A DNA stretch of 58,106 nucleotides from Bordetella parapertussis. Lineage in GTDB: Bacteria > Pseudomonadota > Gammaproteobacteria > Burkholderiales > SG8-41. The DNA lies in NCBI GenBank assembly GCA_945861275.1, contig CAMATZ010000039.1, positions 1 through 58,106 on the forward strand, given 5' to 3'. The notes below the pieces were generated by a model. That model did not search any database. It was not told where the DNA came from and was given only the letters and a program-made list of their open reading frames with translations. Below, piece by piece: positions 16,481 through 24,818 of the stretch; the stretch's first letter is position 1; each line of letters starts with the position of its first letter. Made by a program: the position numbers and the translations under genes.

Positions 16481-17191
16481 ATGAGCAACGTCAATCCCTA
16501 TCGCAAATCCTATTTCAACACCCAGCCGGATTATTTGTATCCGGCGTATCGTTCCACGGTCAAACGCGCGCCGACACAACCGCTGGTGCAGATGCCGCAG
16601 ACGTTATCCGAGATCACCGGCCCGTTGTTCACCGCGAGCGATGTCGCCGCTACCGATCACGATCTCACCGCGCAGCACGCGGGAGAGCCGCTGGGCGAGC
16701 GCATGATCGTGTCGGGGCGAGTGCTCGACGAAAACGGCAGGCCGGTGCCTAATGTGCTGGTCGAAATGTGGCAGGCCAATGCGTCGGGCCGTTATCGTCA
16801 CCTGGTGGATAACCATGACGCGCCGCTCGATCCGAATTTCACCGGCTTTGGTCGTGTGGTGACCGACGCACAGGGCCACTACCGCTTCAAGACCGTCAAG
16901 CCCGGCGCCTATCCCTGGCGCAACCATTACAACGCATGGCGGCCGGCGCATCTGCACTTCTCGTTGTTCGGCCAAGGGTTTGCGCAAAGGCTGGTGACGC
17001 AGATGTATTTTCCCGGTGATCCGTTGCTGGAATTCGATCCGATGTACAACAGTGTGCCCGACGACAAGGCGCGCCAGCGGCTGGTGTCGAGCTTTGATTG
17101 GGAGAACACCCAGCCTGAGTATGCAATTGCCTACCGCTTCGACATCATTCTGCGTGGCCGCGATGCAACGCCGATGGAGAACAAACGATGA
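16481..17191 (+). CDS. pcaH: Protocatechuate 3,4-dioxygenase beta subunit
   Basis: A 236-residue iron(III) intradiol dioxygenase subunit. All four iron ligands can be placed by spacing: Tyr in GRYRH, Tyr 39 residues later in GAYPW, and two His in RPAHLHFS. With the alpha subunit it opens protocatechuate to 3-carboxy-cis,cis-muconate, the entry of the beta-ketoadipate path. Length and the N-terminal PYRKSYFNTQPDYLYPAYRS block are those of true PcaH. The stop overlaps the start of pcaG (ATGA), so the two are translated together. Other pca genes are not in the window. Confidence 0.95.
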   Translation: MSNVNPYRKSYFNTQPDYLYPAYRSTVKRAPTQPLVQMPQTLSEITGPLFTASDVAATDHDLTAQHAGEPLGERMIVSGRVLDENGRPVPNVLVEMWQANASGRYRHLVDNHDAPLDPNFTGFGRVVTDAQGHYRFKTVKPGAYPWRNHYNAWRPAHLHFSLFGQGFAQRLVTQMYFPGDPLLEFDPMYNSVPDDKARQRLVSSFDWENTQPEYAIAYRFDIILRGRDATPMENKR

Positions 17192-17751
17192 GCCTGCTGC
17201 TGACTGCCGCGCAAACCGTCGGTCCATTTGTTGCCATTGGTTTTGAAAAGCAGGCCGTGACCGACGTTGCTCTGCCGGGTGTGGCCGGCGAGCGTGTCAC
17301 CATTACCGGGCGTGTGCTGGACGGCGACGGCCAGCCGGTGGGCGACGCCGTGATCGAAACCTGGCAGGCGAATTCATATGGCAAGTATGCCCACCCGGAT
17401 GATGCGCAGGAAAAGCTGCTGGAAGAAAATTTCAAAGGTTTCGGGCGCGTACTGACCGATACACAGGGCGGGTTTCGCTTGTCCACTATCAAGCCCGGTA
17501 AAGTCGCGGGCCCCGACGGCAGGGAGCAGGCGCCGCACATCACCGTGGTGATATTCATGCGCGGGCTGCTCAAACATTTGACGACGAGAATTTATTTTCC
17601 GGATGATGCGGCGAATGCCGCCGATCCGGTGTTAAGCCTGGTGCCGGCGGCGCGGCGCGCGACGTTGATTGCCACAAAATCGGCGGAGGGTGTGCTGCAA
17701 TGGGATGTGCACTTGCAGGGGGTGCACGAAACTGTGTTCTTTGACTATTGA
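17188..17751 (+). CDS. pcaG: Protocatechuate 3,4-dioxygenase alpha subunit
   Basis: A 187-residue subunit sharing the beta-sandwich of PcaH (TAAQTVGPFVAIGF, ITGRVLDGDGQPVGDAVIET, FKGFGRVLTDTQGGFRL). As expected for the alpha chain, the iron ligands are lost, for instance APHITVVIFMRG stands where PcaH has the two His. It shapes the active site and the oligomer. Overlap of 4 bp with pcaH shows an operon. A strong hairpin terminator begins 10 bp after the stop, so pcaHG end here. Confidence 0.93.
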   Translation: MSLLLTAAQTVGPFVAIGFEKQAVTDVALPGVAGERVTITGRVLDGDGQPVGDAVIETWQANSYGKYAHPDDAQEKLLEENFKGFGRVLTDTQGGFRLSTIKPGKVAGPDGREQAPHITVVIFMRGLLKHLTTRIYFPDDAANAADPVLSLVPAARRATLIATKSAEGVLQWDVHLQGVHETVFFDY

Positions 17752-17760
17752 ACGCAAAAA

Positions 17761-17788
17761 AACGGGGGCAGCTTGCGCTGCCCCCGTT
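17761..17788. terminator. Bidirectional terminator between pcaG and the 17806 gene
   Basis: A perfect 12-bp stem AACGGGGGCAGC-TTGC-GCTGCCCCCGTT, flanked by an A run on the left and TTTGCG on the right. It lies between two convergent stop codons and can serve both. Confidence 0.85.
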
Positions 17789-17805
17789 TGCGTCACGCTG
17801 GTAGA

Positions 17806-18468
17806 TCAGAACCCGCCACCAAGCAACCCGCCGATGATGGCGCCGATGGCAGTTGCTATGCCGCGCCCGTCACCGTGTCCGCTGTCACCTCGTCCGATCT
17901 GGCTGCCGATGACGTTGCCAAGCACGCCGCCAATCACCGCGCCGCCCACCGCGCCGCCCACATTCGGGCCAGCCGTGGGTGCGGGGTAATACACCGGCGC
18001 TTCGTCGGGGTAGTACGCCGGTTCCGGGTAATACACGGGCGCGGGTTCCGGGTAGGCCACCGGATAGGCCTCAGGGTAGTAAACCGGTGCAGGAAAGTAG
18101 ACCGGCTGTTCCACGTAGACTGGGCGCGTCACCACGATGGGCCGTCGCACGATGACCGGCGGCGGAACAAACACCGGGCGATGCACTAGCGGCGGCGTGT
18201 ACCGCGGACGGTGCGTGGCGGCGACGGGCGTCGGCGCGCGGCGAAACGACGGTTGCGCAACGGCAGGGCGCTGCGCAGCGGCTGCTGGCGGCAGCGTTGC
18301 GGGTCTCGCCACGGGCGGCAGCGGTGCTGTGCGCGCCACGGGCGGCGTGTTGACATTGCGCTGGCCGCGTGTGCCGCGCTCCCCTTGCGGATCGGCGGCA
18401 TGGGCGGCAAACGCCGCTGCAATCAAGGTGGCCGTGACTAATTTGGTCAATGTTTTATTCGTGTTCAT
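17806..18468 (-). CDS. Exported Pro/Tyr-rich glycine-zipper protein
   Basis: A 220-residue protein with a signal peptide (KLVTATLIAAAFAAHA), a Pro/Arg/Val-rich middle with many YYP, PVYYPE and RPV repeats (about residues 70-160), and a C-terminal glycine-zipper hairpin (VGGAVGGAVIGGVLGNVIGS, then GIATAIGAIIGGLLGGGF). This layout is seen in envelope or surface proteins of Proteobacteria; the exact function is unknown. The zipper could insert into the outer membrane. ATG 18468 follows AAAGGAGAATG. Convergent with pcaG and unrelated to it by function. Confidence 0.7.
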   Translation of the reverse strand: MNTNKTLTKLVTATLIAAAFAAHAADPQGERGTRGQRNVNTPPVARTAPLPPVARPATLPPAAAAQRPAVAQPSFRRAPTPVAATHRPRYTPPLVHRPVFVPPPVIVRRPIVVTRPVYVEQPVYFPAPVYYPEAYPVAYPEPAPVYYPEPAYYPDEAPVYYPAPTAGPNVGGAVGGAVIGGVLGNVIGSQIGRGDSGHGDGRGIATAIGAIIGGLLGGGF

Positions 18469-18714
18469 GGCATTCTCCTTTAATGGTGACCCAGTTCTAA
18501 AAACGCCCGGTGCACCTGCAAGGCCTACCGGTGATGTGCAACAAAGTGTTACCAGCGTAACTGGGGAGTTACATAAAAAACAAATAAAAACAAACACTTA
18601 CAATCAAATTGATCGATACGAACGTTACGCCAGCTCAGGCGTTGGCAGGCTGCATCGTCAAAACGGCGATAATCGCAGCCCAGTACGAGGAACGCGACGC
18701 AGTGAGGAGATGCC

Positions 18715-19698
18715 GTGAAAACAACAACAATGTTCAGCGTGGTGACTATAGTGGCGAGCGCGGCAATGGCTGCCGCCGTCCCTGACGCCCGCGCACAAAA
18801 CTATCCGTCCAAACCCATCCGCATCATCGTGCCGCTGGTGCCCGGCGGCAATCTCGATATCGTGGCGCGTGCGGTTGCGGCGCAGATGAGCGAAAGCGTC
18901 GGACAACAGGTGATCGTCGAGAACCGTCCCGGCGCGAGCAGTCTGGTCGGCACGCAGTTTGTGGCCAAGGCGCCCGCCGACGGCTACACGCTACTCGCTG
19001 TCGCCAACACCTTTGCCACCGTGCCCTCGCTCATGCGCAATCCCGGCTACGATGCGCTGAAGGATTTCACCGGCGTCTCGCTCACCTGCCTGGTGCCGAT
19101 GGCGCTGGTGGTGACACGCACACTGCCGGTGCGCACGGTAAAAGACCTGATTGCGCTGGGCAAGGCGCAACCCGGACAACTTGCGTACGGCACCTCAGGC
19201 GCAGGTAGCACCGGGCACATCGCCGCGGAACTGCTGGCCATGCAGTCGGGCATCAAGATGCTGCACATACCGTACAAGGGCAATGCGGCGGCGATTATCG
19301 ACGTCATCGCCGGCAATGTGCAACTCATGTTCGATCAGGTGAGCACCTCGAAATCTTATGTTGATTCCGGCAGGCTGCGCGCGCTGGGCGTCACCAGTCT
19401 CAAGCGCTCGCCGCTGTTTCCCGAGGTGCCGACCATCGATGAGTCGGGGCTCAAGGGCTACGAGGAAATTACCTTCAATGGCCTCATCGCGCCGGCGGCA
19501 ACGCCACGCGAGGCGCTGACGCGACTGCACACCGAGGTGTCGCGCGTTACGCGCCTGCCGGAACTGCGGAAGCGTTACATTGAGCGCGGCATCGAGCTTG
19601 TGGCCAGCGCATCGCCCGATGAGTTCACCACTTACATCAAGGTGGAATTCGACAAGAAGGCCAAGCTCGCGCGCGTGGCGGGTATCCGCATTGAGTAG
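18715..19698 (+). CDS. Bug-family solute receptor
   Basis: A 327-residue exported receptor starting at GTG 18715, six bases after GAGGAG. Signal core MFSVVTIVASAAMAAAVPDA, cleavage near ARAQ. Lobe-one motifs VPLVPGGNLDIVAR and ENRPGASSLVGTQF; lobe two HIPYKGNAAAIIDVIAGN and DESGLKGYEE. The GGNLD in place of the usual GGxxD with Ser/Thr may change the ligand. It is convergent with a hydrolase and has no transport gene beside it. Confidence 0.9.
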   Translation: MKTTTMFSVVTIVASAAMAAAVPDARAQNYPSKPIRIIVPLVPGGNLDIVARAVAAQMSESVGQQVIVENRPGASSLVGTQFVAKAPADGYTLLAVANTFATVPSLMRNPGYDALKDFTGVSLTCLVPMALVVTRTLPVRTVKDLIALGKAQPGQLAYGTSGAGSTGHIAAELLAMQSGIKMLHIPYKGNAAAIIDVIAGNVQLMFDQVSTSKSYVDSGRLRALGVTSLKRSPLFPEVPTIDESGLKGYEEITFNGLIAPAATPREALTRLHTEVSRVTRLPELRKRYIERGIELVASASPDEFTTYIKVEFDKKAKLARVAGIRIE

Positions 19699-19732
19699 GG
19701 CGGGTTAGGCGTAGCCGTAACCCGCCGCATGA
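19694..19732. terminator. Hairpin between convergent genes
   Basis: CGGGTTAGGCGTAGCCGTAACCCG (as two arms around 19701-19724) follows the receptor stop and precedes the convergent hydrolase stop. The CGGGTTAGGCG core recurs at 31631-31734 and 42409, so this is also a dispersed repeat. No T run, so a terminator role is only possible. Confidence 0.45.
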
Positions 19733-20518
19733 CTATTTCCCGCTACAAAACCGGATCAGCAACGCTGAAAACGCCGATGGCTCATCCAGCATCGGGAAGT
19801 GGCCTGAGTTGTCAAGCACGGTCAGTTTGGCTTTGGGTGCTGCGCCGGTCAGTCTGTCTTTGAGGGCAATGGTGGGGCCGCGCTTGCCGTAGACGATCAT
19901 CATCGGCTTTTTGATTTTTTTCGCGGCGGCCGGTGCGTTAAATTCGCGGATGCCCCACATCACATCCACCATCGCCCAGGCGCCGGCCTTGCAGCGGTCG
20001 ATGTTCCAGCGCGTTTCCAGCGCGGCATCCACTACGGCGACTCTTTCCTTGATTTGCGCCGTGGTTTGCATCGGCAAACCGAAGTTGCCTTCGGTGTTGT
20101 GCCAGTTCGCACCCCATTCGTCGAAGTTGCGGCACGGCGTTTCGACCGGCACTGCGCTTAACGTGCGCGCCGGAAAGAGGCTGGCGAAGGCGAGCGTAAC
20201 GCTGCCGCCGACCGATGCGCCGCTGATATGCGCAGCCTTGATTTTGAGCGCGCTCATCAGTGCGGCCATTGCTCTGGCGTAATCTTCCATGCTGTGGTGG
20301 CGCCCGATAGGATCGGAATCCCCGTGGCCCGGCATGTCCCACGAAATCACGCGAAAGTGTTTCGACAGCAGCGGCGCCACCGCTTCAAACTGATACGCCG
20401 ATGCGCCGTTGGTGTGCATCAGCATCAGCGCCGGGCCTCGGCCTGCTTCGCGGTAGTGCATGCGTCCGTGCGATTTGGTTTTAACAAATCCGTCGCGGAT
20501 GGCGGAGTTTGATTCCAT
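19733..20518 (-). CDS. Alpha/beta hydrolase
   Basis: A 261-residue hydrolase of the epoxide hydrolase/haloperoxidase-like group with all parts: oxyanion region LMLMHTNGASAY, nucleophile elbow SGASVGGSV (Ser), acid region MIVYGKRGPT and His in LDNSGHFPMLDEP. No signal peptide. It lies at the end of a same-strand set with a flavin reductase and a luciferase-like monooxygenase further upstream, so it may cleave an ester, lactone or ring-cleavage product made by them. The substrate is not predictable. Confidence 0.85.
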   Translation of the reverse strand: MESNSAIRDGFVKTKSHGRMHYREAGRGPALMLMHTNGASAYQFEAVAPLLSKHFRVISWDMPGHGDSDPIGRHHSMEDYARAMAALMSALKIKAAHISGASVGGSVTLAFASLFPARTLSAVPVETPCRNFDEWGANWHNTEGNFGLPMQTTAQIKERVAVVDAALETRWNIDRCKAGAWAMVDVMWGIREFNAPAAAKKIKKPMMIVYGKRGPTIALKDRLTGAAPKAKLTVLDNSGHFPMLDEPSAFSALLIRFCSGK

Positions 20519-20626
20519 GCGAGTTCTCCCAAGGGTGATAGTTAACGCGGGTCAGTGCGGGTTTGTAACAGATGCTGCGGGATAAAACGGGAGTTTACGA
20601 TAGCGTCTGCCGCGCCGGCAACGCCG

Positions 20627-21169
20627 CTACAGCAGTTTCAGGCTGGAACTTGAGTAATATTTTCCGCCCATGAACAGCAGCGGCGGATGCTGGTGTTCGA
20701 CAAACTCGGTGATTTCGCCAATCAGAATAACGTGGTCGCCCTTGTTGACTTCGGTGTGTCCCTTGCAGATGAAATGCGCGGAAGCGCCTTCGACGATCGG
20801 ACAGCCGCCAAGAAATGCTTTCCAGTCGCGCTCGGCGATGCCGTCGGCCGGCGGCATGGCATGCTTGCGTGCGATGTCGATCTGCGTTTCGGCGAGCACG
20901 CTCACCGAGAACGCATGCGTTTGCGAGAAGGTGTGGTAACGCGCGGAACGCGAGCGCAGCGTCCACAGTATCAACGGTGGATCGAGCGACAACGACGCAA
21001 ACGAATTTACCGTCATGCAGTGCACGTGTTGATCCGACGTTTGCGCAGAGATCACGGTAACGCCGGTCGCAAAGCGGCCCAGTGCGGAACGCAGCGCGAT
21101 TTTGGGGTCGACGTGCGTGGCACGGGCGTTGGCGGCCGCTTTGGGCTTGAGCACAGGGGCCGGCGGCAT
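20627..21169 (-). CDS. Flavin reductase-like FMN-binding protein
   Basis: A 180-residue protein with the HpaC/flavin-reductase fold: LRSALGRFATGVTVISAQ, MTVNSFASLSLDPPLILW, FSVSVLAETQ and VILIGEITEF. It probably passes reduced FMN to a monooxygenase. The gene is 22 bp downstream of a luciferase-like monooxygenase, so the two make a two-component flavin oxygenase. ATG 21169 is chosen as the first Met before the domain; longer upstream frames overlap that neighbour. No NAD(P)H site can be pinned down in this family by eye. Confidence 0.85.
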   Translation of the reverse strand: MPPAPVLKPKAAANARATHVDPKIALRSALGRFATGVTVISAQTSDQHVHCMTVNSFASLSLDPPLILWTLRSRSARYHTFSQTHAFSVSVLAETQIDIARKHAMPPADGIAERDWKAFLGGCPIVEGASAHFICKGHTEVNKGDHVILIGEITEFVEHQHPPLLFMGGKYYSSSSLKLL

Positions 21170-21191
21170 GCGTGTGTCTCGCAGCACGTTG

Positions 21192-22235
21192 TTAGTGAGC
21201 GAACGCCGTTTTACGGGGCGCTGCCTCGGCGTTGCCACGCATCGTTGTGCTGACGTGCGGCATGATGTCTTCGGCGAATTGTTGCAAAGCCTCCGGCGTA
21301 ATCGAGGCATTGGTCAGCAGCAGATAGCCGGCACCGGCTTCGGCCAGCACATTGATGCGATCTATGATTTCCGCCGGTGTGCCCATCAGTGCGCTGTCGT
21401 CATTGGCAAGATCAGGGTCGTCATGACTCATGGATAGTGAACCCGGCGCGCGGTAAGCGATGGCGCCGATTCTTTTGAAAGTTTCGCGCCGGCGTTCGAT
21501 TGCCTTGGCGCGCTCGGCGTCATTCCTGACAACCGTGACCGAACGCGCCACGCCCACGCGCGTGGCATCGCGCGGCTGGCCGATTTTTTGCAGGCCGTCG
21601 AGATAGGCGCCGACGCGCTCACGCACCTCGTCGATGCTGGCGAGCTGATCGAGCAGCAGATTGTAGTTCTGGCTGGCAACGTAGGCGATGCCCTGCGGAC
21701 TGCCGCCGGCGAGCCAGATCGGCGGGTGCGGGCGCTGTAGCGGCGCGGGCTCGACCATAATGTCTTTGTAATTCCAGCGTTTGCCGTTGTGCGTGAAACG
21801 CTGGTCGCTGGACCAGGCCTTGAGCATGACTTCGAGACACTCGTTAAAGCGTTCCTGCGCCTCGCTCATCGGCACGCAAAAGGCGTCGAATTCTTCTTTG
21901 CGATAGCCGCGGCCGATACCCAGATCAACGCGTCCGCCGGACAACACGTCGAGTGTGGCGATTTGTTCGGCCAGCAGCACCGGGTTGTGCCACGGCAGCA
22001 CCACCACCCCGGTGCCGAGGCGGATGCGCGTGGTGCGCGCGGCGAGATACGACAGCAGGTTGAGTGACGCCGACAACTGCCCCTGTCCGGTGAAATGGTG
22101 CTCGACCAGAAAAATGCCTTCGAAGCCGATCTTTTCGGCGGCGATGACGTAATTGATAAAGTCGCGGTAGCCGTGGCTATCGTGCAGGGTGTCCGCGCGC
22201 CCGACCCGCGCGCCGCCAAAAATGCCGAATTTCAT
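21192..22235 (-). CDS. LLM-class flavin-dependent oxidoreductase
   Basis: A 347-residue luciferase-like monooxygenase: MKFGIFGGARVGRADTL, IFLVEHHFTGQG, GTGVVVLPWHNPVLLAEQ and LDVLSGGRVDLGIGRGY are classic. It uses reduced FMN and oxygen, supplied by the flavin reductase encoded next. ATG 22235 follows AGGATAACCCC. Likely roles are Baeyer-Villiger-type or hydroxylating attack on a small organic molecule. Divergent from a DoxX gene, leaving a shared 148-bp promoter region. Confidence 0.88.
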   Translation of the reverse strand: MKFGIFGGARVGRADTLHDSHGYRDFINYVIAAEKIGFEGIFLVEHHFTGQGQLSASLNLLSYLAARTTRIRLGTGVVVLPWHNPVLLAEQIATLDVLSGGRVDLGIGRGYRKEEFDAFCVPMSEAQERFNECLEVMLKAWSSDQRFTHNGKRWNYKDIMVEPAPLQRPHPPIWLAGGSPQGIAYVASQNYNLLLDQLASIDEVRERVGAYLDGLQKIGQPRDATRVGVARSVTVVRNDAERAKAIERRRETFKRIGAIAYRAPGSLSMSHDDPDLANDDSALMGTPAEIIDRINVLAEAGAGYLLLTNASITPEALQQFAEDIMPHVSTTMRGNAEAAPRKTAFAH

Positions 22236-22383
22236 GGGGTTATCCTTTTTCCAGACTGCGATTGTAGGTAATGTAGCGGTGTGGAAACAAGCGCCATTTG
22301 GTCGCGACTGTATTTCCTCTTTGGCAACAATCCAAATTGTGCATAATGCGGGCTGCGCGCGACAACATTTGAAGGGAGCAACC

Positions 22384-22770
22384 ATGTTTCAGCAAGACCC
22401 ATCATGGATGGTGACCGTCGGCAAGCTGCTGATGGTGACGTTGTTTCTGGTCGCAGGTACATTGAACGTGATGCCGGTGCGCGTTAAGGACCACATCGAG
22501 CGCATGGCAGGCTTTGGCGTGCCGCTGCCGGCGGTTGTATTCTGGATCGGTATAGCGATGGAATTCGCCGGTTGCGCGCTGGTGCTCAGTGGCTGGCGCG
22601 CGGACATCGGCGTGTGGCTGCTGATTGCCTTTACGGCGGTGGCCGGCGGCATTTTTCATCGCTTCTGGCTGGTCGATGATCCCATGCGGCGTCAATCGCT
22701 GCGCATTGCGTTGCTCAACAACGTGGCGGTGATCGGCGGCTTGCTGGTGCTGCTGCATGTTGCGAAATAA
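22384..22770 (+). CDS. DoxX-family inner-membrane protein
   Basis: A 128-residue protein with four predicted membrane helices (around residues 12-30, 48-66, 74-92 and 106-125). MLVAGTLNVMPV-like first helix, and FHRFWLVDDPMRRQSLRIALLNNVAVIGG in halves match DoxX proteins. Function in this family is poorly known (quinol or thiosulfate oxidation subunits, redox stress). ATG 22384 follows GAAGGGAGCA. A small lipocalin-like gene follows with a 12-bp gap. Confidence 0.75.
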   Translation: MFQQDPSWMVTVGKLLMVTLFLVAGTLNVMPVRVKDHIERMAGFGVPLPAVVFWIGIAMEFAGCALVLSGWRADIGVWLLIAFTAVAGGIFHRFWLVDDPMRRQSLRIALLNNVAVIGGLLVLLHVAK

Positions 22771-22782
22771 GGTGTGCCGGAC

Positions 22783-23238
22783 ATGACGGCCAACAGTATT
22801 GCGGGCGTGTGGAAGCTTAAGAAGTATTCCCGCCGCTTTCTCGATAGCGGCGAAGTGCGCAGCGACATGCTGCCGCAGGCCTACATACTCTACACGCCGG
22901 GCGGATTCATGATGTCGATTACGGTCGAAGAAAACCGCCAGCCGCCCGCTGACGAGGTGCTAACCGACGAAGAGCGCGTGCGCTTGTTCAAGTCCATCAT
23001 CAGCGCGTATTCGGGCAGCTATACGGTCGAGGGCGACAACGTCATTCACAACGTTGAGCTGTCGTGGAACGAGTCCTGGACCGGCACGAAACAGGTGCGT
23101 CGTTTTGCGGTGAACGGCGACGAGTTGATTATCGAAACCACGCCGCGCACCGCGGGTACCGATACGCGGCAGTTCATCAATACATTGACGTGGGAGCGGA
23201 CGGAGGCGTTTCCTTTGGGCGTGAGGGATGGGGCGTGA
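22783..23238 (+). CDS. Lipocalin-like domain protein
   Basis: A 151-residue protein with SIAGVWKLKKYSRRFLDSGE, the GxW start of lipocalin-like domains, YILYTPGGFMMSITVEENR and a C-terminal NTLTWERTEAF strand. It has no signal peptide and probably binds a small hydrophobic ligand. ATG 22783 has AAGG ten bases upstream; GTG 22774 in frame is possible but too close to the ribosome site. The last codons run into a GTGAGGCGT repeat at the edge of an accessory block. Confidence 0.7.
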   Translation: MTANSIAGVWKLKKYSRRFLDSGEVRSDMLPQAYILYTPGGFMMSITVEENRQPPADEVLTDEERVRLFKSIISAYSGSYTVEGDNVIHNVELSWNESWTGTKQVRRFAVNGDELIIETTPRTAGTDTRQFINTLTWERTEAFPLGVRDGA

Positions 23239-23255
23239 GGCGTGAGGCGTGAGGG
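23221..23255 (+). repeat. GTGAGGC tandem repeat at the island's left edge
   Basis: Several copies of GTGAGGC (GGCGTGAGGCGTGAGGCGTG as part). The complement occurs at 24819-24847 (CTTCACGCCTCACGCTTCAC), so the accessory block between them is flanked by inverted copies. Confidence 0.7.
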
Positions 23256-23387
23256 GCAAACGTGGCTGTTCGGTGTCAGATTTTGGTCGACCGTTCGGTC
23301 TCGGGACAGCACCGCAAATGTCGTAGAACGGCCAAGAGCCGTCATTGAAGTGAAGCTCTCGACCCTACCGAAAAGCCGACCTTCTAC

Positions 23388-23462
23388 GTTCACAGTGAGG
23401 TGCGCGCGCCCGCAAGCGCGGCCAGCGCTTGCTTCGCGTCGCTGTCGATCGCGCAGTTAGGC
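23388..23462 (-). other. Degenerate attC-like site after the DUF2442 gene
   Basis: On the minus strand GCCTAAC (23462-23456) is a perfect left core and holds the stop codon of the DUF2442 gene. Inside is a stem GCAAGCGC-TGGCC-GCGCTTGC. The right core has decayed (GAACGTAGAA). It closes the second cassette block. Confidence 0.5.
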
Positions 23463-23726
23463 GCGGACGTGCGCCACCAGCGGAAACTCCTCTGGATGAC
23501 GAATGGATTCGACAGCCAAGTCGACATCGAGGTCGGGCCAGTACAGATGATGCGGTTGTGGACGTTCGACGTTCGCGAGTTTTGCGATCGGCGCGTCCTT
23601 GAACCATGGAAACGACGAAAACGGCACGAAAAGCTCCTCGGCTTCGAGCAAAAGCCAGAAGCCATGGGGCGAGACGTTTGTAACCTCAACTTCCAAAGTG
23701 CTTGTGCCAGGCATCGGAGATATCAT
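23457..23726 (-). CDS. DUF2442-family protein
   Basis: An 89-residue protein. VSPHGFWLLLEAEELFVPFS, SSFPWFKDAPIAKLANVE and HLYWPDLDVDLAVESIRHP match the DUF2442 family, small acidic proteins often coded next to DUF4160 proteins and suspected to form toxin-antitoxin-like pairs. It overlaps the DUF4160 gene by 41 bp, showing coupled translation. The stop is inside the left core of an attC-like site, a mark of cassette genes. Confidence 0.75.
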   Translation of the reverse strand: MISPMPGTSTLEVEVTNVSPHGFWLLLEAEELFVPFSSFPWFKDAPIAKLANVERPQPHHLYWPDLDVDLAVESIRHPEEFPLVAHVRA

Positions 23727-23925
23727 CTTCGTGTTTCCGGATCAACGCTTCAGCCGCCCGAATCTGGCGGTCGTTCAGGCTGTAATTCTGCGTCAGTTCG
23801 ATGTGAGGTTCAAGCCAAAACTTCGCCTCCCCATCGGCGCAATATACGTGCACGTGCACCGGCAATTCCACGCGGGAGAAGAAAAAGAACCGGAATCCGT
23901 CTTCACGGAAGATCGTCGGGCTCAA
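23686..23925 (-). CDS. DUF4160-family protein
   Basis: A 79-residue protein with the DUF4160 pattern MSPTIFREDGFRFFFFSRVE, PVHVHVYCADGEAKFWLEP and IRKHEDDISDAWHKHFG. The HVHV motif is the family hallmark. Function unknown; usually paired with DUF2442, as here. The gene begins 18 bp after the right core of the attC at 23943-24013, so the pair is a cassette. Confidence 0.8.
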   Translation of the reverse strand: MSPTIFREDGFRFFFFSRVELPVHVHVYCADGEAKFWLEPHIELTQNYSLNDRQIRAAEALIRKHEDDISDAWHKHFGS

Positions 23926-23942
23926 AGTCTATTTCCCGCAGC

Positions 23943-24013
23943 ACTTAACGTGCTAGCTCAGGGGCGCGACGCTGGCTTGCCGGCGGAGCGTCCCTCTGGA
24001 GCGCCGGTTAGGC
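23943..24013 (-). other. attC site between DUF4145 and DUF4160 genes
   Basis: Minus strand: left core GCCTAAC (24013-24007) and right core GTTAAGT (23949-23943) both match RYYYAAC and GTTRRRY exactly. Arms CGGCGCTCCAGAGGGACGC and GCGTCGCGCCCCTGAGCT pair with the expected extrahelical bases. The DUF4145 stop codon lies in the left core. Size 71 bp. Confidence 0.85.
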
Positions 24014-24628
24014 ATCGCGTTTCTCGATGGCATCTCTGGCTGCTCCGGGTAACTGCGAATAGAGAGATGCGATGTGTTTTGGTCGCGTTATACGGTCTTC
24101 CACGATGAAATTAAGCATATTGAATAGATGCTGTCCCATTTCTGGAGTGTCGTTCAGGTTTATCTCACCTGGATGAACCGCGTTATTGCCAATTACTCGG
24201 CAGTAGTCGAAGGCTTGTTGTACCTGAACGGGCAACCCCTTTGACACAAGAGCCTTGATATCGGCGTTGATGTTCTCTCCTTTTTCGCCAAGCTCAACCA
24301 TCAATTACTGAATGGCAAGTCGAAGTAGTGCCACAGCAGCCCGAGGTGACCTAGCAAAAATGGAGCGGGCCTCTTGATACTCTTCAATTATGCTCTTCGG
24401 CATATCAGGGTGCGGCGGTGCTACAGGAGCTTCAGTAGGAATAATCATTCTTCCGCCGTGCCAGTACGAAATTTCCTCGCAGTGCTCACAGACACAGAAC
24501 GTAATTGGTGAGACATTGGCATTGTGATAGCCAAAGCAGAGAACGTTCCATTTCTGTCTCGCATAAACACCGCAATGAATGCAATGAAATTGCTGCGCCT
24601 TGTCAGTCGGAGGATAGTATTTTGTCAT
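24008..24628 (-). pseudogene. DUF4145-family gene with in-frame TAA
   Basis: Two in-frame halves make one DUF4145 protein of about 206 codons. The first half (107 codons from ATG 24628) has a zinc-ribbon-like start (HCIHCG, VCEHCEE), then SIFARSPRAAVALLRLAIQ. TAA at 24307-24305 follows, and the same frame goes on with [31 protein letters not shown] and [18 protein letters not shown], the normal rest of the family. The usual residue at the stop is Lys (AAA), one base from TAA. Either the gene is a fresh pseudogene or two chains are made, since TTG/ATG codons come directly after the stop. DUF4145 proteins are common in defence-like contexts. Confidence 0.75.
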
Positions 24629-24640
24629 GGCGATCAAATT

Positions 24641-24716
24641 TCCTAACGAAAATTGAACTTCCGAATTGCAGTGTATCAGCGCCACCACGGAAACGGAATC
24701 CAGTCAACCATTTGAT
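24641..24716 (-). other. Possible degenerate attC upstream of the DUF4145 gene
   Basis: Minus strand: GTTAGGA lies at 24647-24641, 13 bp before the DUF4145 ATG, preceded by CGGAAGTTCAATTTTC, which pairs loosely with TTGACTGGATTCCG near 24710. The left core is not visible. The stretch 24720-24818 up to the flanking repeat holds no gene I can support. Confidence 0.3.
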
Positions 24717-24818
24717 TTTCCGCCCTATTTGTATTGTCCTAAGCTTACTTGGTCTTGTGTGTGCGGCATCATTTGCAGTAATCATTGGAGATAGGCTGCG
24801 CGATACGATCAGGCACTA

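Noticed and set aside
23221-23255. CRISPR-like repeats
   Set aside because: The units are 9 bp in direct tandem without spacers; no cas gene is nearby.
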